A stretch of DNA of 52,982 nt, taken from the NCBI GenBank assembly GCA_016926535.1, contig JAFGOK010000618.1, positions 1-52,982 on the forward strand, in the 5' to 3' direction. Positions 1 to 7,960 of the stretch are shown here, piece after piece. The notes under the pieces were generated by a model. It was not told the DNA's origin. It saw nothing but the letters and a program-made list of their open reading frames with translations, and did not search any database. Each line of letters opens with the position of its first letter. Positions within the stretch are counted from its first letter, which is position 1. This DNA comes from Micromonosporaceae bacterium (GTDB lineage Bacteria; Actinomycetota; Actinomycetes; Mycobacteriales; Micromonosporaceae). The position numbers were made by a program, and so were the translations under genes.

Positions 1-664
1 GCCCGGGACGACGAGCATGACCAGCCCCCGGTACGGCCAGCATCGGCGAACCATCGGCCGGGTGGTTGGGCTCGCGCCGAAAAACATGATCGGGCTGCCA
101 TGGACGGTGGCGTTCGCACTCCGAGATTCAGGACTATGGATTCTATTCTCTGGGGGTATCCGCGAGTCCTGTGGACTCAGTCTCTGTGTTTTTGCAGCTC
201 AGCGGCTGATGATCAGAGTTTATGGTCTGCGACAGGTGTGGTGCAAGCACCTGGCAGGATGTCACGCTGTCGTGTCGCCTGGATGTGCTGGCCGAAGCCT
301 GGGGTGGTTCCTGCTGTACGCCTGCGGCGGTGAGCACCTGGCGCCACGGATGCGCCGAACTGATCAGCCCGGGTGTGCCGTCGGGTTTCTGCCTGCGTCT
401 ACGGTCCAGTTCCGACAACACGCGGTGGGAGTTGATCTCGTCGCCGCTTCGGCGAGTCTCGGCCTTGAACGGCAGCAGGTCCGTCCTGGGGAGTCGGTTG
501 GTCGTGACGTACGGATGTCACGGGTCTGCCGCGTCGAGGTCGGGTGTCACCGGCAGAGCGCGGCCGTGGCGGTACGCGGCCGGCAGGGTGTTACGGCGTT
601 GGTGCTCGTCGGTGCGTGCCCGGCCGCCGCTGAGGACAGCCGGGTCGTGGTGTTCGCCTGGAGG
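1..664. other. No supported gene; probable element flank
   Basis: I find no reading frame here with recognisable protein features. The plus-strand frames that cross it run on as antisense of the DUF6262 gene and have no family signature. Position 3' of a Tn554-like recombinase operon suggests it holds the transposon end or decayed flanking DNA. No inverted repeat marks an end, as expected for Tn554-type elements, which lack terminal inverted repeats. Confidence 0.4.
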
Positions 665-1210
665 TCAGGTGGTGTTGATGCGGGTCATGAGCTGACGGTT
701 GGCGGCCCGGGCAGCGGCCAGTTCGTCGTCGCGTTCCTCCAGCCGCAACCGCAGGTCCACGACCTGCTGTTCAAGGGTGACGATGCGGTGGTTGAGCGCG
801 TCGATGTCGGCGGGAGTACCGAGTCCGCTCTCTCGCCAGGCGTGCTCACCGAGGGCCTCGGACAGGCGCTTTTCCAGCTGGTGCACGCGGGCGGCCATTC
901 GCGATGCTCGCGCTTGGGCGTTGAGCAGGTCGGCTTGCAGGGAGGCCCGGCTGACCGCCGGGCCAGCACCGGCGGTGGCTGGCTGGGCCTCGGCGGCGTG
1001 AATCTGTTCGAGCAGATCACGGTGCCGGTAGAGGAACGTGCGGTCGACCGCGGCGGCGCGGGCGATCGCGGTGACGCCGATCTCCTCGCCGGCGGCCGTG
1101 GCCTGGTTGAGAGCCTTGATCACACGTTGGCGGCGGCGGGCGGAGTCGGCCTGGCGTCCAGCCGTTGCGGCGGCGGTCCGGGCGGGGGTGGCCGGTGATG
1201 GGCTACTCAC
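665..1210 (-). CDS. DUF6262 family protein (TnpC-like accessory of tyrosine-recombinase transposon)
   Basis: A 181-aa protein. An Ala/Arg-rich N-terminal part carries a helix-turn-helix-like stretch (VTAIARAAAVDRTFLYRHRD, about residues 46-65). A long heptad-rich coiled coil follows (about 95-170, LEKRL...LEQQVVDLRLRLEERDDEL). This layout is typical of DUF6262 proteins and of TnpC in Tn554-type transposons, where a small DNA-binding coiled-coil protein assists the recombinases. The GTG start at 1210 overlaps the TGA of the upstream integrase (GTGA), so translation is probably coupled. It is the last gene of the operon. Family assignment is firm; the role in transposition is inferred from Tn554 tnpC. 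Confidence 0.75.
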   Translation of the reverse strand: MSSPSPATPARTAAATAGRQADSARRRQRVIKALNQATAAGEEIGVTAIARAAAVDRTFLYRHRDLLEQIHAAEAQPATAGAGPAVSRASLQADLLNAQARASRMAARVHQLEKRLSEALGEHAWRESGLGTPADIDALNHRIVTLEQQVVDLRLRLEERDDELAAARAANRQLMTRINTT

Positions 1211-3627
1211 GCCGACCGGCCCATCCGCGTAGCGGGCAGCGGCCCGGGTACCTCGGGTGTGCCGAGCGTGCGGTCGTGGTGGCCGCGAACGACCGCGACG
1301 GCGTGTTCGACCTTGGCCCGTTCGGCCGGGGTGAGCTGGTCGAGGCCGCTCTTGACGCGGTTGATCAGCCGGCGGGTCTGGCGGATGTCCTCCTCGACCG
1401 GTGGTGCCGGGGTGGCCCCGGCGGTGACGGCGTGGAGCTGTTCGCGGTGACGCAGCAGGGCATCGAGGTGGACCTGCAGGTCGGGCAGGTACGACACGTC
1501 AGTGCGGAAGTGGTCGCAGTCGATGCAGCGGAAGCGGTGGGGGCAACTGCGTCCGCCGGAGGCGATGTGGGACCGTTCGGCGTAGGTCCCGAACGGGACC
1601 ACGGCCCCGCCGACGGTGTGGCGGGCGGTGTCAGCGTCCAGCAACGCCTGCGCCTGGTGCCAGACGCGGTTGCCGTGCTGGTCGAACTGCAGCGCGGCCA
1701 GCCGGTCGACGGCTTCGCGGCGGCGGGGTTCCCCGACCCGGTAGTAGCGTTGCGTGGCCTGCAGGCTGGTGTGGTCCATCAGCTGTTGCAGCACGTCGAC
1801 GGCGATGCCGGCGTCGGCGTGGCGCTGGGCGTAGGTGTGCCGGTAGCAGTAGGGCACCAGGGCGGCGGTGTCGAACTCGGTGCCGTCGGCGCGCAGGAGC
1901 GGGGGCAGGCTGTCGACCCATTCCCGGTGCCGTCCGCTGAGGGTGTGCGGGGCGATGCCGCGCGTGCCGTCGGGGTTGTAGTACGGGGAGGGCAGCAGTT
2001 TCAGCGTCGCCAGCGCGGCGTGTGGGTAGCGGTGGCGGACCCGCTGCTTCTGCGCGGTGATCAAATCGGCGGTGGCCTCGGCGATGGGCAGCCTGCGGGC
2101 CAGACGGTTCTCCTTGTCGTTGTTGTAGATCAGCACCGGTTTGCCGGCAGCGTCGCAGGTCAGGCAGTCCCAGGCCAGATCACAGATCTCTTCGGGTCGC
2201 CGGCCGGTGTCGATGGCCAGCTCGACACCGACGCGGACCTCACGGGTGGCCAGCTGCTGCAGGGCCGGCAGGTGGGCACACAGCTGCCGCATGATCTCCG
2301 GTGGCAGATCCCGGCCGGGCTCGCGTTCCGGGATCGGCGGGATGTCGGCGGCGATAAACACGAAGTCCTCGCCCAGGCCGGCGGCCGGGCCGCCGGGGCG
2401 GGGCAACCCTTGCAGCCGGATCCGGGCGAAGACGGTCTTGAGTTCCTGCACCGTCCGGATACGCGCGTCGCGGCCGAGTTGCCCACTGGTCTCCTGGTAG
2501 GCCAACCGGTTGAGGAAGTTCTCCACATCGGCGCGGCCGAGGGCGGCCGGAACCAGCCCGTGGTCAGGGCGCATCTGCAGGCTCTGCGACAGCCGTACCA
2601 GACAGCCGATGTGATGGCCCACTACCCCGCCGACCCGCCGGCCTCGGCGTTTGGGCAGGTCGTCGGCTGCCCACCGTTGCGCGGTGAGCCGCAGCCACGG
2701 CTGGCTGAGCCCGGTGAACGACAGGGTGCCGCCATGGCCGAACGCGGCCAGCTGCCAGACGTCCTTGACCCGCTCGGTCTCCGGATCGAGCACCGCACAC
2801 CGCACGTAGCCGATCATCGTATTGATGATGCCGCGCAGCGCGGCATACGTCACGGCCGCGTCGAAGGCGGTCAGGTCGGTCACCTGGTGACGGCGCAGCA
2901 CGTTGCAGATCAGGCGCAGCTGGTCGTCGTTGGTCTTGCGCCCGGCCCGGGTACGTTGCTGCAGGCCGAACAACACCTGCACCACCACCAGCGGGGTCAG
3001 GCCACGCAGGCTGACACAGCCGGGCTCAGCCGAGGCGGGTACCGTCGCCCGCCACACCTGCTCGTCGAGGTCCGGTGTGGCCTTGCTGGCGATCCACCAG
3101 CGCTGCTCGTGGGCCCAGCAGTAGGAGCCGCTGCCGCTGCGCCGCTGGCGGGCACACGCCGCGACCAGGCACGGCCCGTGTGCGGGCAGCGGGGCGACCT
3201 CCGGATGGGCCACGAACTCCTCCAGCGGCACCCGCAGTACCTTGACCCGCTGGTGGTCGTGGGCCGAACACAACCGGCGTACCGAGGACTTCCACACCCG
3301 CGGGCAGCCGGGCACCGCACATCCCTGCGGGCCCCGGCGTTGACGCGCCGGCAGCGACCCCAACTCCTCGGCTCCCAGCCCGTGCCTGGCCAGCCGGATC
3401 TCGCAGCCCCGGCAGATCCGCGAGGCGCCGCGGGCGCTGGCGTCGCAGCCGTCCGCCCGGCAGACCGGCCGCCCCAGCAGCCGATGATCGTCTGGCAGCC
3501 GCAACACCAGCGACTGCGCGTCCCAGCCAGCCTCGGCCAGAAACCCCGGGTCCAGCAACCCCCGCAGCCCCGCAGCCGCCCCGCACTCCGCACGCCCGGC
3601 GACCGCCAGGACACCAACCGCACCCAT
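1207..3627 (-). CDS. Large site-specific tyrosine recombinase (TnpB-like integrase)
   Basis: An 806-aa phage-integrase-family recombinase. The open frame extends to 4041, but the ATG at 3627 shares its A with the TGA of the preceding integrase (TGATG) and is chosen as the start. The N-terminal third has zinc-knuckle-like Cys pairs (CRADGCDASARGASRICRGC). The catalytic domain shows box I Arg (IDTGRRPEEICDL), a box II variant (YCYRHTYAQRHAD, Tyr where His-x-x-Arg usually begins) and the His/Tyr box (MDHTSLQATQRYYRV). A Cys cluster follows (CPHRFRCIDC) and then a C-terminal helical tail. Length and layout match the large TnpB-type recombinase of Tn554-like and three-recombinase elements. Probably active unless loss of the first partner disables the set. 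Confidence 0.85.
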   Translation of the reverse strand: MGAVGVLAVAGRAECGAAAGLRGLLDPGFLAEAGWDAQSLVLRLPDDHRLLGRPVCRADGCDASARGASRICRGCEIRLARHGLGAEELGSLPARQRRGPQGCAVPGCPRVWKSSVRRLCSAHDHQRVKVLRVPLEEFVAHPEVAPLPAHGPCLVAACARQRRSGSGSYCWAHEQRWWIASKATPDLDEQVWRATVPASAEPGCVSLRGLTPLVVVQVLFGLQQRTRAGRKTNDDQLRLICNVLRRHQVTDLTAFDAAVTYAALRGIINTMIGYVRCAVLDPETERVKDVWQLAAFGHGGTLSFTGLSQPWLRLTAQRWAADDLPKRRGRRVGGVVGHHIGCLVRLSQSLQMRPDHGLVPAALGRADVENFLNRLAYQETSGQLGRDARIRTVQELKTVFARIRLQGLPRPGGPAAGLGEDFVFIAADIPPIPEREPGRDLPPEIMRQLCAHLPALQQLATREVRVGVELAIDTGRRPEEICDLAWDCLTCDAAGKPVLIYNNDKENRLARRLPIAEATADLITAQKQRVRHRYPHAALATLKLLPSPYYNPDGTRGIAPHTLSGRHREWVDSLPPLLRADGTEFDTAALVPYCYRHTYAQRHADAGIAVDVLQQLMDHTSLQATQRYYRVGEPRRREAVDRLAALQFDQHGNRVWHQAQALLDADTARHTVGGAVVPFGTYAERSHIASGGRSCPHRFRCIDCDHFRTDVSYLPDLQVHLDALLRHREQLHAVTAGATPAPPVEEDIRQTRRLINRVKSGLDQLTPAERAKVEHAVAVVRGHHDRTLGTPEVPGPLPATRMGRSA

Positions 3628-4853
3628 CACCGCACCCCCGCAGCCACGCGGGGCGTACCGACCCTGTCCACCGCAGCCCGCAGCCGGGAGGGATCCGGAT
3701 GAAGATAGACCTCGGTCGAAGACATGCAGGCGTGCCCCAACAACTGCTGCACCTCGTCGATCCCACCACCGGCATCGACGAGATTGCTGCCGAAGGCGTG
3801 CCGCAGCTGATGCGGGGTGACCAGCCGCCCCAGACCGGCCCGTCGACCCAACGCGGCCATCAACGTGTTGACCGCACCCGGCGGCATCGGCGCCCCCACC
3901 GGCGGGCGAAACAGGTTGACCAGCACAAAATCGCTGGCCTGCGCCGCAGGCACCGTCAGGCGTTCGAACTCGTAGGCGTCGAACGCCTGCACGACCAGGA
4001 AGTCCAACGGCACCACCCGCTGCCGCCGCGACTTGGCCCACGCCCCGTTGACGTTCTCCCGCCGCACCACATGCAGATGCGCCCGTTCCACACCGCAGCC
4101 CAGCAGACCAGAGTCCAGCAGCAGATGCACATCGCAGCGACGCAGCCCGACCACCTCGCTACGACGCAGCCCGGCCCGGGCCATCAGCACCACGATCAGC
4201 CGGTCCCGGGCGCTGCGGCACGCCCGCAGCAACGCCACGATCTCCTCATCGCTGGCCCGGTCGACCGGCTCCTGCGGCTCGCACAACCGGTGACGGGCCC
4301 GCATCCGCCATGCCAGCCGGCCCTCACCGCCACGGGCGGCAACCGGCAGCTCCCGCTCGTCGGCCAACTCGTACAGCAACGACAACAACCCAGCTGGAGC
4401 CGTACCGCAGGTCACCGCGTGCGTCACCAGCCCCCGAACCGCAGCCAGGACCCCGTTGACCCGCCGCTCCCGGCGCACCGGGTCCATCCCAGGACCGACC
4501 AGCACCTGCCCGCCACCGGCCGGCGCGTCGATCCCGCTGACCGCCGGGCCGGCATGCCGCAACCAGACGATGAACAACGCCAACTGCTCGACCCCGGCGA
4601 TCCAGTCCCGGCCGGTACGCCGACACCACCGAAGGAACAACGCGATCCCACCTGCGTACGCCCTCGTCGTCGACTCCGCACCATCGCGGCCGAACCGCAC
4701 ATGACGCAGAAACGCATCCGCCACGTCGACCACGGCCAGGTCCTCGTCCAGCACGGTCCAATACCGCACCCCCGAAGGCATCGTCACCGCGAACGCCCGC
4801 ACCGCCCTCACCCCGTTCTCGTACTCGTACTCGCCAGCAGCACCGACCGCCAT
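3627..4853 (-). CDS. Site-specific tyrosine recombinase (second integrase)
   Basis: A 408-aa integrase with a complete catalytic set: box I Arg in ARAGLRRSEVVGL, box II in HQLRHAFGSNL, and the box III His with the nucleophile Tyr in LLGHACMSSTEVYLHPD. An N-terminal SAM-like core-binding segment (TRAYAGGIALFLRWCRR) precedes it. The ATG at 4853 overlaps the stop of the truncated first integrase as TGATG; a GTG one codon upstream (4856) is an alternative. Its own stop overlaps the next start in the same way, so three genes are translationally chained. In Tn554-like elements such recombinases act together in strand exchange. Confidence 0.85.
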   Translation of the reverse strand: MAVGAAGEYEYENGVRAVRAFAVTMPSGVRYWTVLDEDLAVVDVADAFLRHVRFGRDGAESTTRAYAGGIALFLRWCRRTGRDWIAGVEQLALFIVWLRHAGPAVSGIDAPAGGGQVLVGPGMDPVRRERRVNGVLAAVRGLVTHAVTCGTAPAGLLSLLYELADERELPVAARGGEGRLAWRMRARHRLCEPQEPVDRASDEEIVALLRACRSARDRLIVVLMARAGLRRSEVVGLRRCDVHLLLDSGLLGCGVERAHLHVVRRENVNGAWAKSRRQRVVPLDFLVVQAFDAYEFERLTVPAAQASDFVLVNLFRPPVGAPMPPGAVNTLMAALGRRAGLGRLVTPHQLRHAFGSNLVDAGGGIDEVQQLLGHACMSSTEVYLHPDPSRLRAAVDRVGTPRVAAGVR

Positions 4854-5488
4854 CACCTACGAGAACGACACACCGAGAACAGCCCCGTTTCGTGCAGCAG
4901 GGCGAAGAAGAACCGGTCCCGCAACCGTGTGCAGGCATCCAGAACCGCCTGCGTCTCGGAGACCGTGAGGATCCGAGGCACCTTCTGCGGGACCTTCAGC
5001 GAGATGGCCCGGCCGCGGTACGACTTGCCCTTGCTGACGTGATGCAGGAACGGCTTCCATCCGCCCCGCCCACCCGTCTTCCACAGGGCGAGTAGGTCGC
5101 CAACCTCAGCGCCGTTGCGAGCATGGTAGGCATAGAACGCACTGACGGCCGCGAGCTTGCGGTTTACCGTCGCCGCGGTGACCTGCGCCACCACCAACGG
5201 CAGCACCGAGACCACCCCGGACCGGCCCGCCGGAGGCAGCTGCAGCCAAGCGACGAACTCCCCGACGTCGTCGAGTCGAGCCTCCCGCCAGTCCAGGCCC
5301 CGCACCCCGAGAAAGCCCCAGAAGTCCTTCAGATCGTGGGCGTATGCCTTCACCGTGTTCGGCGATCTACCGATGTCAGTCAGATAGGCCAGGAACCGGT
5401 CCACCGGGACGACCGCCGTGTCGTCCTCCCCGAGCACCGTCCACGACAGCCTCCCCGAGCCGGGGACCACCACCGAATGCACGAGCAT
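4853..5488 (-). pseudogene. First tyrosine recombinase, catalytic domain deleted
   Basis: A 211-aa remnant of the first recombinase. The start is the ATG at 5488, preceded by an excellent Shine-Dalgarno (AAGGAGGAG); in-frame codons run up to 5548 but have no ribosome site. The N-terminal SAM-like core-binding domain is intact (IGRSPNTVKAYAHDLKDFWG). The catalytic domain stops at FALLHETGL, exactly where the box I Arg should follow, and then reads a short unrelated tail to a TGA. All catalytic residues (R, HxxR, H, Y) are missing, against about 360 aa in intact relatives. The stop still overlaps the next ATG, so coupling survived the deletion. The product may be a non-catalytic DNA-binding fragment. 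Confidence 0.75.
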
Positions 5489-5608
5489 CGTCTCCTCCTT
5501 GAACAACGTCATAGACAAGGCAGGAGATAACCACGGATGAACCGTCATTCGGGCAGGTGAAGACGCCTGTGATGGACGTCAGAGACACATCAACTGAGGC
5601 TTGAGATA

Positions 5609-6574
5609 ATCGTCCACGGGGCTGCCTGGCAGCACGACGGATCGGCCAAGGGCCGCGACGGGATCGGCCGGGGCAACTGTTTCGTGGTGGTCGGCTTCGT
5701 GGTGGCGGTGCCGTTCATGACCCGACCGGTGCTGCTGCCGATGCTGTTCCGGCTGTATGTGCCCAAGGAGACCCCGTCGAAGGTCGAACTGGCCAGGACG
5801 ATGGTGAATCTGCTGTCCCGGGCCCTGTACCCGCGCCGGATCCACGTGGTGGCCGACGCGCTGTACCGGGGACCAGCGTGGCGGAACCTGCCAGGCAATG
5901 TCACGTTCACCACTCGCCTGTCGGTCCGGGCGGTGCTCTACGGCCGGGCACCGGAGCCGACGGGCAAGCGGGGGCATCCGGCGTGGAAGGGTCCCCGGTT
6001 GGGCACCCCCGACGAGATCGCCTCCAGTGTGGCCTGGCGGACGGTGACGGTGACCCGCTACGGGCAGGTCCGCGAGGTCCTCATCGCCGAGGTCGCCTGC
6101 CTGTGGTGGGGCAGCCTGCACCGCACACCGGTCCGGTTGGTCCTGGTGCGTGACATCGACCGCCGCCGCAAGGACCTGGCCCTGGTCACCACCGATCTGG
6201 CCACCCATGTTGAGGATCTTGTAGCCAGATACTGCGTCCGCTGGTCTATCGAACAGACGATCAAGGATGCGAAAGAGATCATGGGGGCGGGCGACGCCCA
6301 GAACCGTCTCGAGAACGCGGTGAAACGTACCGTGCCGTTCATGATGCTCAACCTGACGATCCTGGTCTGCTGGTACGCCAAGTTCGGCAACGCCGAACAG
6401 GACCTGACCGAGCGCCGTACCTGGGCCCGCTGGTACCGCCACAAGAAGACCATCAGCATCGACGACATGCTCGTCGCCTTCCGCCGGGCCCGGATAACCA
6501 CCGTTGACCCAGCTCAGCCCGTACCCAATCTATTCGACGACATGGCCGTGACCAGCACCGCCGTAGCCGCATAA
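5609..6574 (+). pseudogene. IS701-family (DDE_5-type) transposase, 5'-truncated
   Basis: The frame is open from 5573, but recognisable homology begins near 5612 (VHGAAWQHDGSAKGRDGIGR). It continues through a DDE transposase core: HVVADALYRGPAW with the second Asp, then RWSIEQTIKDAKEIMG with the Glu, then NRLENAVKRTVPFMMLNL, typical of IS701/IS4-like enzymes. The N-terminal third, including the first catalytic Asp, is missing and there is no proper start codon upstream; the first ATG is at 5684. It abuts the promoter side of the integrase operon on the left and a truncated transposase of another family on the right. It is an inactive fragment. Confidence 0.8.
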
Positions 6575-6589
6575 CCGAGAAACTTCAGG

Positions 6590-7212
6590 AGGCAGCGCAG
6601 GGCGGTGTGCAGCCGGTTGGCCTGGCGTTGGGCTGGGGTCAGGTGGTCGCCGCGGGGTTTGCGGAAGCCGGTGGCGACGTCGTCGAGGCCGAGGGAGCCC
6701 AGGCCGGCCAGGACTCCCAGCAATCGGCCGATTTTTTTCGGCATGCCGTGGCGGCGGGCGGCGGTGATGTCGTTGACTTTGCCGGGCAGGGCGGCGGAGG
6801 CCCACAGGAGCCGCCCGTCGGGGGCGCAGACGGTCTGGATGTTGACTCCGTCGATGAGTAGGTATTCCCAGCCCATCTTCGTGGCCGGGCGGGCCACCTC
6901 CGACAGGCGGGGAGCCCGCTGGGCGGGTAGGTCGATGCCTTCGCTGATGATGCGTCGGCAGGTGGCGGTGCTGATGTGGTTGGCCATGGCCAGTTCGGCG
7001 TGGGTGAGGTTGGTGCGCAGGAAGGCCAGGATCAGTGTGGCCTGGGTGGTCGGGTCGAGTTTGCGCCACCGGGAGCGGATCTTCTACCGTCGTACGGTGA
7101 TCTTGTTGGCGAGCCAGTCGCGGGTGGACGCGGAGATCGCGACGGCGGCGGCGAAGGTCAGCCAGCGGCTGGCCGGATCGGTGGCCGTGGCCGTGGTCTG
7201 GTAGGAAGGCAT
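6590..7212 (-). pseudogene. IS5-type (DDE_Tnp_4/HTH_Tnp_4) transposase, amber codon and truncation
   Basis: One continuous minus-strand frame starts at ATG 7212 (MPSYQTTATATDPASRW). It meets an in-frame TAG at 7086-7084 after about 42 codons and continues in the same frame as RWRKLDPTTQATLILAFL and an HTH (THAELAMANHISTATCRRII). A shortened DDE region follows (LLIDGVNIQTVCAPDGRLLW, LPGKVNDITAARRHG), then LTPAQRQANRLHTALR. There the homology ends and the sequence becomes the antisense of the IS701-type fragment. The segment between LLIDG and VNIQ appears deleted. An ATG at 6987 could only restart a 157-aa fragment. Two separate lesions make this a relic. Confidence 0.72.
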
Positions 7213-7789
7213 GGCGAGGTCTCCGCTTCGAGGGGCGTCTTGGTCGAACCCATCGAAGTTCGGGGGCCTCGTTTCGTTGTGGTGCCGTGACTGGTGTTGA
7301 TCGTTTCGTGTCCGGATCGTGATCTTCTTGGTCTGGCGTCCGGTTCCGGGTCGACCAGGCCGATGATCAAGGATTTGGCCTGCGGCAATCCACAATCAGC
7401 GGTCCCGTCGAAACAAGCGTTGACCTGCGGCAACGCCACGATGAAACGAGCTCAATGCGAACGGAACCGGCCACACCAAACGGCTGGACTACCAGCATGC
7501 CTCTCCACGGGTTCACCGAACACGTACGTTGAGTGAGCTGCGGCGATCTCCGGACACCCAAACGAGTGATGGCGTCGACGCCCGGTATCGAGGCTGATAA
7601 GGTCCACGTTCGTCGCGTTTCAATTCGTTGATCTACTCCCTGTGCTGGATGAATCCGGGGACCGTTGCTGGCTGGGCTCCTAGCCGGGCGTTCTTGGGGT
7701 AACGGTATTGAGGGTCGTGGAATCCCGCAGCGGCTGGGCTTCCGCGCTTCGGGGCTGGCATTTGCGGCAGATTTGCCGACATGACGTGA
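7213..7789. other. Intergenic region upstream of the SEDS-PBP operon
   Basis: About 580 bp with no convincing gene. Small open frames have no family features. It must hold the promoter of the plus-strand operon, but I see no hexamer pair I would defend. A purine-rich GGAGG at 7794-7798, just past its end, is the only ribosome-site-like sequence before the coding signal begins. Confidence 0.4.
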
Positions 7790-7960
7790 GTATGGAGGTG
7801 TCCGCATATCGACGCCCGGCATCATGTTGGCGCTCTTCCGACGACCCTGCTCGTTCTTGCTGGGATTTTCTGGGCGGTCGCTGGCGTCGCCTATCTCCTG
7901 CTCGGCCGCAGGCGGCATCAATACCTCACGATTTCGTTTTTCCTCGGATCCCATATTGCT
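7790..7960 (+). other. In-frame N-terminal extension of the SEDS-PBP gene without a standard start
   Basis: Upstream of the first standard start (GTG 7961) the same frame stays open back to a TGA at 7787-7789. It encodes a clear transmembrane helix (LLVLAGIFWAVAGVAYLLLG), an RRR positive-inside cluster and a second hydrophobic stretch. This looks coding. No ATG, GTG or TTG lies in frame. An ATC at 7808, nine bases after GGAGG (7794-7798), is the best placed candidate. Either initiation uses a rare codon or a small lesion has removed the start. Confidence 0.5.

Larger units (their letters stand above)
665..5488 (-). mobile_element. Tn554-like transposition operon (decayed)
   Basis: Four same-strand coupled genes: truncated integrase, integrase, large integrase and DUF6262 protein. 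This is the gene set of Tn554-type or recombinase-in-trio elements. No terminal inverted repeats or target duplications are visible, and the element boundaries cannot be set from this window. Because the first recombinase lacks its active site, I infer that the element is immobile unless complemented. Confidence 0.65.

Noticed and set aside
17-1198. Plus-strand 393-aa open frame
   Set aside because: It runs antisense to the DUF6262 gene and has no domain features. Its length is explained by GC-rich third-position bias.
1165-5042. Long plus-strand frames (845 aa and 447 aa) across the integrase genes
   Set aside because: Pro/His/Arg/Gln-rich shadows of the recombinases, whose catalytic boxes are clear on the minus strand.
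7567-7825. Repeat of CGACGCCCGG near 7577 and 7810
   Set aside because: A short GC-rich match expected by chance in this composition; no spacing or symmetry supports an operator.
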